From: Agroathelia rolfsii
Lineage: Eukaryota > Basidiomycota > Agaricomycetes > Amylocorticiales > Amylocorticiaceae
Length of the DNA stretch: 64,000 nt
Direction: 5' to 3'
Assembly: GCA_018343915.1 (NCBI GenBank)
Contig: JABRWF010000008.1
Coordinates: 186,001-250,000, forward strand
The position numbers and the translations under genes are program-made. Position 1 is the first letter of the stretch. Every line of letters begins with the position of its first letter. The notes below the pieces were generated by a model. The model saw nothing but the letters and a program-made list of their open reading frames with translations, was not told the DNA's origin and ran no database searches. This document shows positions 48,519 through 59,664 of the stretch, piece after piece.

Positions 48519-49122
48519 TCAAATGAAACCGTGAATTGCATCAAATTTCGTCAAAGGGTTTCTTTGGTAAACAAGTGAAGAATCAAAATTTGTTGTATTA
48601 TTCTCAGAGATATGTAACAACTTATCATTATACTTTTGGTTTTGTTAGTATTAAAAAAGAAATATGTTCTTGTTTTGAGAAAAAAAATCTAGCTGTATTC
48701 ATTCGAGGTCGATAATGAGGCGGACATAGGTGATGAGGACGCTCTGGCGTTCAGCGAGGAGGAGGGTGGGTGTCAGATCGACACCGGCGCGTCTAGGATG
48801 ATGACACAACCGGTCTGGAGGCCGCGCTGGAAGAGGAGGCGGATGCGGAGATGGATGAGGCCTCGATGAGGAGTTGTCGCTTAATGGGGATGATCATCAT
48901 CATCAACATCACCACCCATAGACGTCCTTCACAACTGATTGCATCGAAAGAGAATCTGCAACGCCAGTCGAGCTTGACGTCGTCAGACTTTGATGGGTTG
49001 GTATACACATGTCACATTCGGCTAAGACCGTCTCCTCACTCCTTTTTTGACTGGGACACGAAGAAATGACATCATCATCATCATCATCATCACCGTTAAC
49101 CCTCACGAGAATAAGAAGAAAA
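48519..49122. other. convergent spacer after PFK
   Basis: The first 190 nt are the PFK 3' region, which reappears after the pseudogene near 52330-52530. A short minus-strand frame (about 48710-48790) reads AERQSVLITYVRLIIDLE without a recognised match. An ATC trinucleotide run lies at 49066-49090. Confidence 0.5.
49066..49090. repeat. (ATC)n microsatellite
   Basis: Trinucleotide run just downstream of the UstYa-like stop codon. Confidence 0.85.
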
Positions 49123-50443
49123 TCAATAAGAGTTGGAAATGACGATATCATCCGGTACGTGTGTAAAGTAGTCAAACTCCGTCTGGAGCCGGTGGTCCTT
49201 GCCCCAGTCAAGAATGGCGTCAAAGTTGCGGCACGAGTGCACGCCTTCCTGGGAGACGATGGTCCGGTTCAATTTGTCAGACCATTGCCAGACGGTGAGG
49301 CTGACGGTGGGCGGAAGTTTTGAGTTGGTTTTTATTTTATTTTATTTTTTGGTGAGGGAAGGAAGAGGGACTTACGATACGTCTGTTAGTCAAGAGGGCG
49401 AGGAAGGTGGGGAGAAAAAAAGGAAGGAAAGCGTTAGTACAAGTAGTAACAATAGAAAAAGAGGCTTATATTTTACCTGAAGCACAAACAAGCGCCTGCC
49501 GAACAGTCTCGATACAATGCGAGATGTGATCATTCCACTTCTCGATGGACATACCCGCGATAGTGCCTGTCTTTGGGTCAGTGTAGTTGGCCACGTAGAT
49601 AGCTTTCCGCATATAATCCTGCACATATTTTTTTGGATTAATTATTTACTCAAAAATTGATACTGCTTGTCGATAACATTCGATAGGTAAGAGACAGCAG
49701 ATATAAGCGTGCTACGTACCAAGCAATGTAGTTGGTGGAACACTTCTACACTGACGACGTAGTTCTGTTCATCTCCCGGGATGGCGGAGGTCTTGTTTGG
49801 TAGCAGACGGGCTTGCCACTTGGGGATTTGGGAGATGCCTAATTCTGTAGTGGTAGGAGTTGTTTGGCAAGAACAAAAAGGAACGAACAAGGGGGAACTA
49901 CATACGATGATAGAGATCTTTCCAGGCCTGATCTGTTTCCGGCGAAGGAGTTTTCTGGTAGATGTTATGGTTCTTTTCGCCCAAGCCCATCCAGAACGTC
50001 ATCGGCTTGAATTTGATGACGTCTTGCAGAGGCGCTGTCGTTGTTATTTATTTTAGTTCGGAAGACAATGTGAGTAAAGGAGGGGAAGATAAGTGCCCAA
50101 AGTGAAGTGCGGTAAAATCAACATCAACAAGATAAAACGCACAGTAGATCTGTTGTGGATAAAAGTTAAACGTGGTGCGGTTATAAGACCGCTCCGAAAG
50201 CCAAAGCCCGGCAAAGAGGAGGGTGAGGACCAATTGGGTAAGGGCAACCACGTTGCGTGTGCATATATAGGGTAGCCAGCTGAATCTGCCTTGCCTCCCA
50301 GTCTTGCTGCTGTTGTTGTTGCGTGCAAGTCCTGGTGTGGGCGTCGATGAACACTTATCGTCGAAGTCGTATGTAGAGGTATCTCTAGCCTCTGGCGACT
50401 CTGGGTCGGCAGGGAGGGCTTCATACTCTATATCGCGGGGCAT
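49123..50443 (-). CDS. UstYa-like (DUF3328) membrane-anchored oxidase
   Basis: DUF3328 proteins such as UstYa/UstYb catalyse oxidative cyclisation or related oxidations in fungal ribosomal-peptide and other secondary pathways. The start is MPRDIEYEALPADPESPEAR. A transmembrane anchor (VVALTQLVLTLLFAGLWL) lies near residue 70. Exon 1 (50143-50443) joins to give YSPLQDVIKFKPMTFWMGLG. Then come SPETDQAWKDLYHQLGISQI, VVSVEVFHQLHCLNMI with the first HxxHC, and WNDHISHCIETVRQALVCAS with the second HxxHC. The C-terminal LNRTIVSQEGVHSCRNFDAI is also family-typical. Both metal-type motifs are intact, so the gene looks functional. The stop is TGA at 49125-49123. It lies between PFK and the PFK pseudogene, and 6.4 kb from the repeat precursor. 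The substrate is not shown by the sequence. Confidence 0.9.
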
Positions 50444-51180
50444 AGTGTTGGTAGCGGGTGTGTGTACTTGGTCAAGGTATATGAAACCTGGACAAGGTCA
50501 TTTATATATCTGTATAGGTGTGTTCCTGGGTGTAGTTATAGACATGTTGGAGCAATGAAGAAAAGGGATACAATTAGCGCGACACGATGATTGATTGATA
50601 GCTCTTTGCCGGGTAGACTACAAACACGGCTAATTCAAAAATCCCGAGCAGTGCTTGAACAAAAATTTTCTGGGGAAAACGGACTTCGGAATCATTCCAT
50701 TTTTTTCAGAAACACACCGGATGGCTTTTCTCATGTTCTATGCATGTTCCAAGTTCTTGGGTCTGATGGTCGAGATACCAGCCCGGCAATTGTGTTCGCC
50801 GCGTCTTCTGTTCTATCGACGGCTGGACAGAGGAAGGGGGCTGAACGCTGATGAACCGAATTGTACCTCTGAGCCGGCAGGTTGGAGAGCCCTAATGTGG
50901 CAGTTTTACTTACGTCATCACTTCTACGGTGGCGCGCGGACGAGCTCGAGGCTTTTGCTTCACGACCAGGGGTATTTGCATTTGCATTAACGAATGGAAC
51001 CCACACCCCATAATTGGCTGAGACCCGTTTACTCATCGCCTAAGGCCATGAAATTCTTCCGCCGTGAATATATTATATCATGTGGATTTTATAACCTTAT
51101 ATAGATTTTTTTCACTTCAAACAAAAACCGAACCGCCATGAAACTCAACAAATTAAAATGAGTCGATTGGCAGTGTACTA
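50444..51180. other. promoter side of the UstYa-like gene
   Basis: A TATATATCTGTATA-like stretch lies about 50 nt upstream of the start, near 50495-50515. The remaining sequence up to the pseudogene has open frames without recognisable motifs. Confidence 0.4.
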
Positions 51181-52535
51181 GTATGGTTTGTTAGAAATTG
51201 TGCAAAGCATTCTGTGCTTAATTAGCATCGTGAACTGAGCAAGCGCAAGTATATCGTAGTCATTGCTAAGACCCTATTCATGCGAACCAGATCAAGGATG
51301 GCATGTTCTTGCTGACTGTCTCGGACTGGACGCCCGTGTTACTACTGCTCACGGCCACACGCGACGTCGCGGTGGGTGGCCATGTGCCATGGATCGTATC
51401 ATGGTAAAGTACCCCCGTCCGGATCAGTTTCCAACGGAACCCCTCTTTAATATGTATCCCAGGCGAGTCGCAATACACAGTGGCTTCCGTGCTCTACTCA
51501 TGACAATGTGAACGAGTTCTCCTGGCTTAGTGTCAACACCTGGATGGCGCGCGGCGGCTCCGAGCTAGGAGGGCAGGAAGCATTATCTAGCGTTCCATAT
51601 CCCTATGGTACACCTTCTCGCGACGATTAGCAACAATATACCGCTGAAGGAATGAAATGCCCTAGTTGATGCATGTGATGCGATCAAACAGAGTGCTAGT
51701 GCGAGTCACAATAGAGTATTCGTTATTGAAATGCAGGGCCTTGTCGGTGAGTCTCGACTCTTTGAAACAAGTATGGGATAATTGATAATAATATCATAGG
51801 ATGATTTGCAGACTGGTGCCATGATGGTGTATACCCCTGAGCAGGGCATAGATCTGGACATGCTTCGTCGCGACGCAGATCCTTCAAGAAGCGATACGAG
51901 CTCGACGAAAAGGGTAAAGGCGAGGGCCATCTCATCATTCGGTATGCACATAGAAAAAATCTTTCTTTTTTGATAACGCATATACCTACCTCATTATCGC
52001 AGGAATAAAGTGGCCCCTGAAGTGTACACTACCGATGTGACTACCAAGATGCTCAAAGAAGAATGTGGAACGCTCTTCGACTCTCGCTCTGCCTCGCTCG
52101 GACACACCTTGCAGGGTGGCATCCCCTCGCCCATGGACCGCGCGCGTGCGGCGTGTCTGTCACTGAAATGCATGGTGTTCATCGAGCAGCAACATGAGAT
52201 TCTTGCGGCGCAGGGCGGTCGAGGCAAATCGCGCACTGCCAGCCCGGAAAGTGCTGCTGTCATCGTCATCTAAGGTTTATATATTCGATAGGTGCCCGTG
52301 AAAGATATTGCGGAGCACGCCAACATGTCAAGCCATGGACTGCAATCCATTGAGATCTCGTCGAGGATTTCTTTGACAAATGAGTGAAGAATCATAATTT
52401 GTTGCACCATTCTCAGGATTGCTTGTTTGCTTATTGCAGGCATGTAACAACTTGTCATTATACTTTTGGTATTAAAAAAGATACGTTCTTGTCCCGAGAA
52501 AAACCTAGCCATATCCATTCAGAGGCCAATCCAGC
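51181..52535 (+). pseudogene. decayed partial duplicate of the 3' half of 6-phosphofructokinase
   Basis: The sequence parallels PFK from inside the intron at about 46544 through the 3' untranslated region at about 48710, in the same orientation. Introns are kept, so this was DNA-level copying, not retroposition. The copy has lost a stretch including Glu-Gly-Ala-His. It also lost about 540 nt covering the exons from VEAVNALL to the lobe link, a block bounded by short CGAGCT repeats, and parts of the SLGSDT and GGKCGY regions. Frameshifts and stops interrupt what remains. The last exon (52014-52273) is still open and nearly identical to PFK up to the stop after AAVIVI. The 3' flank runs directly into the PRMT5 stop codon on the other strand. 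No functional enzyme can result, as the whole N-terminal lobe is absent. Confidence 0.93.
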
Positions 52536-55525
52536 TACTTCTCCCTCCCGGATTATGCAACGAAGTCTGTCCAATTTTCACAACACCCACGTTTTCTGCC
52601 GGGACATGACCAGGGCTCTTATTAGACTCTGCTGCCGCTGCCGCCTCCCGCACATCAGCCATCATGTCGATGGCGTCTATCAGTGGGCTAGGCGCCGCCA
52701 CTGTCGATCCACTCGTGAACGAAAATCGGTGGTGGAAGGGCGCGTCTTCGGCGGACTTGGTGGGCGAGCCCGGCTGGGAGACACTGTAGACGGGCAGGAA
52801 GGATTCTGCGTACCACTCGTACCAGACCTTGTGCTTGTCGGTAAGGCGCCACATGGAGACCCTGAGCTCTGAATTACTGGGGAGATAAAGTGGTTCCTGT
52901 AAATACACAGAAGGAACCGAGTTATATATTATAATGAAAACTAATGGTGAATGAAAAGCTAAACGGAGAGGACAAACCTTGAATGGGAAGAAAATAGGGA
53001 ACCAGCTCAGCATGTCCTTGGATATGTCATCCTTTCTGTGTGGATGTATACTCAACCCGACATCGCCATATAACACAGCCTCGAAATAGCCGGCCAGTCC
53101 GTGCAGTATGCCTGCATGAGGGATGTAGAACTGCAAAGATGCCGAGCGTATATTGTGACTGTTTGTCGGCGGTAACCCTGGATAGAAGAATTAATAAGAG
53201 ATGAAGAAAGAAAAAAAAAGGATATCCAATCGAAAATAGACCTTGTGCGTCAAGCACAGCATCCCTCCTTGGATGCTCGAATTCCCAACACTCCTGCACC
53301 TGGGGTCCACATCTTCCGCCAAGACCGCCACCAGAACCGCTGAGGATATTGACGGCTTGGAACATGACTACGTAAGGCGTCTCGGCGCGCCTAACATCTT
53401 TGGATGAAGACGCCTCATTGTATAGTTTCGAAGAGGAAAGCGGGGCGATATGCGCAGTGTATGAAGATGGAATCGATACACCATCCGCTAAATTTGGGGT
53501 ATAGATTGGATTCAGGGATTTTCATTGAGCAGAAATGGATCAGGAAACTCACGTTTCAAGAAACGCATCGCTCCGTCTAAACATTCCGGACTGAGCTCAT
53601 TGTCTCCGAAGGAACCAAGTAACTCGCTGACCAGAATGTCTACCTGTTCAGGAAGAGACAAAGATCGCATGTCTCCAAAGAACAATTTCACGCGATCATC
53701 GCCCCACTCGGCCTCATGCCGATGTTCTAAACTGTGTAAATCAAGTCAACTAGATTGATATCGATAATGAATAACAAGCATCTCACGTCACAATCGCGCT
53801 CGGATTTTTCTCGATAGCGTATACAAATGCCTTGCGTTTTGAGCGCTGAATAGCTTTGAGGGCTCGAGCAACAAGAGGTCCGCGGCCTGCTCCCGCTACG
53901 CAAATGATGATCCTTTCCTGGTCGGGCCAATCATACAGTGCTTGACAGATGGCCTAATTTGAAACATCAACGCAATTGCCGTTTTGAGAACTCAAGTAGA
54001 CACACACCTCTTCGTATTGACGATATTTGACTGGATCTTGTTCAAACGTCTCGTAAGTTCCGCTTGGTAAGTTGTCCATTAACGGCTGTAAAGATCTCGT
54101 TAATATGAATGAAGTACGGTGCTGACTACGTAAAGCATTTACCTGTAACGGCGCCTGTAGGTAATCTTGATATCCAACTGCGAAATTCTCGACAGTGCCT
54201 TCTCTCATCATAGCCTGCACAGCAGGGCTAGTTTTCTCCAAATGACGAATATACTGAACGTATGCTTCCTCCCCGCCTCGACTATGGGTGCCAGCATCTG
54301 TTTCGGAAAGAATGACCGTTGGGCGATGCTAGCTATACGCCGTCAGCCGATGATGCAATTTTGACAAGGGTGCAACTTGCCGACATGCTATCACGAATAA
54401 AAGACTGTGTTGCCTTGGGAAGAACCGGGTAGCCCTTGGCATTTGCGATGAAAGTAGATGCTGGCAGGAATAGGAATCGCACAGGTTCGGCAGCCCATTT
54501 GCTCAAGATACCATGTGCAGACGGAAGTGGCGGCGCCAAATCAAGGGCTAAAAATAAAAATAAAATAATAAAATTGCGATTGTCAGAAGCTCATAATATA
54601 GAAGCGTATATGGTACGGGAACGAACCAAGTGCCAATCGTGGATTATAATCGCAAATCGAGCGAATGATATCCCACATCTCCCAGGTGGCGTTCAGCTCA
54701 CCCTCTGGTGCCCTGGGGGAACGGTACACCTTGCTCGTCGTTTTTGGGATCGCCAGCGAGGGTGGGTCAATCGCCAGACCATGACCCCAGGAGACGGAAG
54801 ATCGATCAGCAGAGACAGAACGAAATATGGATGGGTCGTATATGGGCAGACGAATACAGAAGGTCATATACCCTGGGTTGAGCAGGGCAGAGTTAATTGC
54901 GCGCGCGTAGGAGGCGATATGGGCGCGATTGCGCGGGGGCGGGAGGATCATCGTCTGGATATTGAGATATGATGCATAGGCGATTTCTTGTCTGAGGGCC
55001 TGTTGTTACATGTGGTAAAGACAGAGCTTTGAGGTGTTGTTCACATAGGTAATTTTAATAGCACGTACGATCTCGGCGTCATGACGAACCCAGTCATCTG
55101 CAGCGTCCAGCTCGAGCCACTCCGAGGCCAAGATGGTCAGTCCATCGGCCTCATCTAATACAGTCTTCAGCCATCCGCAAGATACGCAGGAGAGAGACAA
55201 GCAGCAAACCTAGACGTGTAATCGTCACTTCGTCTTTCAAAAAGCGTGGATGAGCCCTCCAGTCCTCTGCCAGACGGAGGATCTCTTGCTTTTCTTGCGA
55301 GCCACGCTCGAGCTCTTTGTTGTCGGGCATGACACACATGCCTCGCCATCTTGTTCTCCATTTTTCCGTGGTCAGCGGCATGCATAGCTTCTCAAAGCCT
55401 CTGTCCTCGACAATGGACGCAAGTCTGAGCGCGGGAGTCGGTGCGTCTTCATCGGGCACGGCGACAGAGAGATCATCAAGAGTGACAAGGGCTGCAAGAG
55501 GCACCGACGGGTCTCTCCAAGTCAT
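52519..55525 (-). CDS. PRMT5: protein arginine N-methyltransferase 5 (PRMT5/Skb1/Hsl7)
   Basis: PRMT5 makes symmetric dimethylarginine on histones, Sm proteins and other targets. The chosen N-terminus is [24 protein letters not shown]-barrel-like region follows with [39 protein letters not shown] and [19 protein letters not shown]. Next is the linker [20 protein letters not shown] followed by YRQYEE. The SAM-binding motif I is [16 protein letters not shown]. The double-E loop is [20 protein letters not shown], with both catalytic Glu present. The C-terminal beta barrel has [20 protein letters not shown] and [20 protein letters not shown], ending [11 protein letters not shown]. An in-frame Met at 55663 would add 46 residues and cannot be excluded. 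The gene shares a 272-nt divergent promoter with the CCDC174-like gene. Confidence 0.94.
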
Positions 55526-55797
55526 ATCGAGGAAATATATCCAAAGAGAGCTCAAAAGGTCAAAGAGGTCAACAGCAGGGTCACAGTTCAAACACGAAGG
55601 CGATCTTTCATGGAGCACGGCTGCCACTGTACGTATGCCGGTACGCGTTAGAAGACTACGCATAAAACATAACGATCTCGAGCAAATCAGCCAGCAACAA
55701 CCACACGCGACCTTGTTCGTCGCTCAGCAAGCAACTTGCACACTGCCATCGACCATCGCATACTGTTGTACTATATCTTGTTGCTTGAAATATCTCC
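55526..55797. promoter_or_regulatory. divergent promoter of PRMT5 and the CCDC174-like gene
   Basis: 272 nt between outward-facing starts if the shorter PRMT5 start is right, 134 nt if the longer. No defined element is seen. Confidence 0.4.
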
Positions 55798-57374
55798 ATG
55801 CCTCCAGTCGACAAGGCCAGAGCCGCTGGCGTGAGCGCAAGCTCGTTCTTTGATCTCAAAGCGGAGCTCTCCAAGCAAGAAGCCGAATTCAGCAGGAACA
55901 AGGCTGCTGCTGCAGGCAAGAGCTCCTACATTGCCGGGGGTGCAAAGCGGCCAGACAAGGCGTGTGTTTCTCTCACACAGCTTCAATGTATCATATCATG
56001 ACGTCTAACGCTCTATTACTACAGAAACCAACGATATGGGCACGCCCCAACAAAGGTGTCAATGCCCGCGCCTCACGCGACTTGGAGCAAGAAGAGCTCA
56101 GCAAGCCGACGCTCGAGTCTGCGCGTGCCGCATTGGAACGGAAGGCCAAGATCTATGACAAACTGAAAAAGGGCAAGACGGCGGGGCTGAACGATAGGCA
56201 ATACGACGAGCTCCTGGTTGATGTGCGTATATTCTCTTACTGTTGCATATAGTATGACTTATATATGGAAATTGATGCAATACAAGTCTAGTTTGACAGT
56301 AAACCTGTTTCACACACATGGGAATCGGACAGCGACGACGTAGACGAATCTGCTGCGCCCGCAAAGGCACCGGAAGAGTGGGAGGTGTGTTCATATTTTA
56401 GTGATTGTAATAATTCCCAAGTCGCTTAGTGCCAATGGTAGGATGACCCCATTATCGAGTACGAAGACGAATTCGGGCGGACAGTAACCGCTCGTAGATC
56501 TGAAGTCCCGCGGCATCTGATGCCAAGGGATGGCAATAACGACGATGTGATACCAGATCACGACGAGTATGTGTGTATTCCCATTTGGTTTCTTCACTTG
56601 TCTAACAGGAAATACGTTTTCTAGAGATGTAATATGTAACAAGACCCAATTTCTTCCCTCCATCCGACCAAGACTGACTAATCTCCCCACGCATAATCAA
56701 CAGACAACCCGGTCAACTACTTTCCTACATACGAACCTAGCGAGGAGCGCATCGCCGCTGTCGAAAAGGAATACGCCGAGGGGAATAATCCTTTGAGTGG
56801 GCACTACGACGCCTCACGTGAGGTGCGCGCCAAAGGCGCAGGCTTCTACCAGTTCTCGGCCGACGAGGAGTTGCGTCACAGACAGATGGAAGAGCTGCGC
56901 GCTGCGAGGGAGGAGACGCTGCGGACGCGTGAGGAGACGGGTGCCGTGGACACGCGTGCAGGGGACGCGGAGTTGTTTGGAATGAGGGGCGATGCGGGTG
57001 ATGGTGGTGTAGATGGGGAGGGTGCTGTCGGGAAAAGTAGAGCTATGGAAAAACGTAAACGAGAGCTGGAGGAACGACGTAAGATGTTGGATGCGAAAAG
57101 GAAAAAGGCCAGGGTGGGGGTAGATGATGGAGCGTCATCGTTGTCAACGAGCTCTGCGCAGGCTGGATCGGAGCAATGGGCAGCAGCTTCGATCGCAGTG
57201 AGCGGTAAGGGGAAAGGAGCAGATACTGGCAAAGTCGATAAACGAATACCATCTTCTTCCTCTAGCGCCATCGATCCTTTTGCTGCGCTCGAGGCGAATG
57301 GGGGCAAGACCAACACGATTGTGGATGACTTTTTTGCAGACCTGGAACAGCGCATATCACAAAAGACTCGCTAA
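55798..57374 (+). CDS. CCDC174-like protein (DUF4078)
   Basis: CCDC174 is a nuclear protein associated with the exon-junction and splicing machinery in animals. The start is MPPVDKARAAGVSASSFFDL with KAELSKQEAEFSRNKAA. After an intron the family signature WARPNKGVNARASRDLEQEE appears. It is followed by YDKLKKGKTAGLNDRQYDEL ahead of LVD and an acidic DSDDVDES exon. A short exon reads DDPIIEYEDEFGRTVTARRS, and the DUF4078 part contains GHYDASREVRAKGAGFYQFS and ADEELRHRQMEELRAAREET. A Lys/Arg-rich coiled coil (KRKRELEERRKMLDAKRKKA) and a Ser-rich tail ending FFADLEQRISQKTR close the protein. The stop is at 57372-57374. Six exons with small introns were joined in frame. Confidence 0.9.
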
Positions 57375-57562
57375 TGTCATTTACCTGCATCAAGAAGATA
57401 AACGGTATCTGATTGCCTTTTTTATTTATTTTATTGTCTCCTTATAGTCGTCGATGGGCATATTGTAAATGTACTACATGTAATAGTTTGCAGCACTTTG
57501 ATGACAATCAAATCAATACATCAATATATATGCACACTCTCAACTCGGCAAAGAAAACATCA

Positions 57563-58784
57563 TTATCCCTCCGTGTTGGTTGCCCCCTCGTCGACCCTTC
57601 TCTTCTTTGCATCGTCATTCTGACGAAGTTGATCATCAGAGGATGGTCTCACGGAGCCGGAGACGGTCGCTGTTGTGGCCGCAGCAGCACCACCACCGTT
57701 GGCTACGTCCCCGTGCGACGTCTGGAATTGCTCTGCCATGTCGTATCCCGTCATGATACCCTAATTATAGAAACCGTCCATGCGCGCATGCATGCACCGA
57801 ATTTAGATATGCGTAGTTTTTTTTTTATGTGTGTGTGTGGGGGGGGGGGGGGAGGGGACAAAAACGGTGCACGGACCTGAAACACAGCCTGCTCGACGGC
57901 GACGCGGATCTCATCTTCGGATCCGCCGCGCTGGGCGATCTCGGCCGCCTTGGCAAGGAGGGAGTTTGTTAGCACTTCCGAGGCGGCGTTCTGGGCGTGC
58001 TGGGATGGAGCTGGACGAGGCGATGACGATGACGATGTCGATTGGGCCAAGGTTGTCGAGTCGCTGGGGAGATCCAAGGGAGGTAAGAGCGAACGTAGGT
58101 AAGCGGCGACCTCGGGAAAATCTTCTTCAAGGTAATCAGCGGGCTGCGTCGGTGCATCAACGAGGGTGTTTCTGGTCTGGTATAGAGTGAAAGTTATTTA
58201 CCGAGATACCCTCGAGGTTCTTCATGTCGACGATAGCGCCATGATCGACGAGGTACTTGGCAGTCTCGCATTCTTCGACGGTGTAGAGGGGAGTGTCACC
58301 CTCGTCGTCCTTTATATTGACGTCCCCGCCTGAGCATCATAATGTGATAAGAGGGTATTGAATGAGCATTCTATTAGGTAGGTATACCGTGTGCAATGAG
58401 ATAATCGAGGACATGACGATGTCCGTAGGATGCAGCAGTGTGCCTAGCCAAAGAATATGAGGGCTATGCACGCTGTGAAATTAAATGACCCTACATGGGT
58501 GTGAAGGTGTTTTCATCCTGGACATTTGGCGATAGACCTGCAAGGAGCATGTAGTTATTACTGCCCGTGTTAGGACAACATGACATGCCTTGAGAGTCGA
58601 CGTAATGCTAATTGAAAAGCACGTGAGCGGGAACATGGCAAGATCCGATCGGAGCAATTAGGAAAAAATCATGACATTTTCATCAGGCCAACAGATGGAG
58701 AAGCAACGGAATGGGGAAGGGCACTCGGACCTGGACGATCGATAGATCACCATCTGCAGCGGCGACCCAGATGTTTTTGTTCAT
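57563..58784 (-). CDS. ankyrin-repeat protein
   Basis: A small cytosolic or nuclear protein with at least three ankyrin repeats. Reading from the ATG at 58784: MNKNIWVAAADGDLSIVQHY, a short NVQDENTFTP exon, AASYGHRHVLDYLIAHGGDV, NIKDDEGDTPLYTVEECETA and KYLVDHGAIVDMKNLEGIS. A capping helix, ADYLEEDFPEVAAYLRSLL, follows. The C-terminal part is Ser/Ala/Pro-rich with a helix (EVLTNSLLAKAAEIAQRGGS). The last exon ends KRRVDEGATNTEG with TAA at 57565-57563. Such short ankyrin proteins in fungi include ribosome-biogenesis and assembly chaperones, but I cannot assign one. A 14-nt G run (complement of C) lies in the last intron near 57839. Confidence 0.85.
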
Positions 58785-59359
58785 GGCAGAGGGATAAAGA
58801 GAGAGGGAGAGAGGGAGAGTGGAGGAGACTCGGAGAGAGGGGGAACAGGAGGATGATCGACTGAGAGAAGAAGCGTGATGGGTCGGCTGATCGGGGCGAT
58901 CCGATTGTCATTTGCTCCGATGTTTGTTACTCCATCTACGACTACAACAATATAACTTGTTATATTACTATTACTGTTACTGCTACTGCTGCTGCTACTG
59001 CTACTACCACTATTACAAACATTACAACCTATCACAAGGTATCAACACTCGTCACTCATTACTCGTCATTTCTAATCGACTAATCTTGTTGCCATCAGCA
59101 CGGCGCCCATCAGTTGCAGAAAGGGTGCCTTGGCTCGGCAGCTGTGGCAAGTGACGCACTTGGCTAAACAAGTCTATCCTCTCTCTTCTCTCCCCCTCTC
59201 TCGTCAGACCTGTAGGACATTTCTCCCAATTTGCTGCTCTCGAGTCTGCCGAGTGCCGGGCGTCTGCTGCTGTAATTATCAGCTATTTAATTATACTGTA
59301 GACCTTGTGCTTGGCGCCCTCTTACACACTTTCGCACCTCTCTTCTCTCTTTCTCTCTT

Positions 59360-59394
<35 letters not shown>

Positions 59395-59664
59395 GCCACC
59401 CTGACGATCGATCTCCGACTCGCCTACGCTCCGCTCTCCGTCTTCTCCTGATCAGCCGTCCCCCCGGCCTGGTTCTTCTCTCCAGCTCTCTCTCTCCCTC
59501 CCTTCCTCTCTCTCTTCCTTTCTCTCTCTCTCTCTTTGGTATACTACCATATACTCTCCAGCATACATCATCTCTTCTCATGTCCCTATTCCCATACAGG
59601 TCAGGCCAGATATTCCTCCTCTTTTTGCTATATCTGCCGTGCTCCCTCCGGCCACGGTCAGACC
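58785..59664. promoter_or_regulatory. divergent promoter and long CT-rich leader of the PAS/GATA gene
   Basis: 880 nt between outward-facing starts. Simple sequence is abundant: GA-rich near 58795-58860, a CTGCTA-type run near 58977-59008, and a CT-rich block at about 59160-59535 including (TC)n at 59360-59391. The CT block probably belongs to the 5' leader of the plus-strand gene. Confidence 0.5.
59360..59391. repeat. (TC)n microsatellite
   Basis: Perfect dinucleotide run within the long pyrimidine tract upstream of the PAS/GATA gene. Confidence 0.85.

Noticed and set aside
51181..52535. Second functional phosphofructokinase gene
   Set aside because: The catalytic lobe is absent, several blocks are deleted and the frame is broken; it is a pseudogene.
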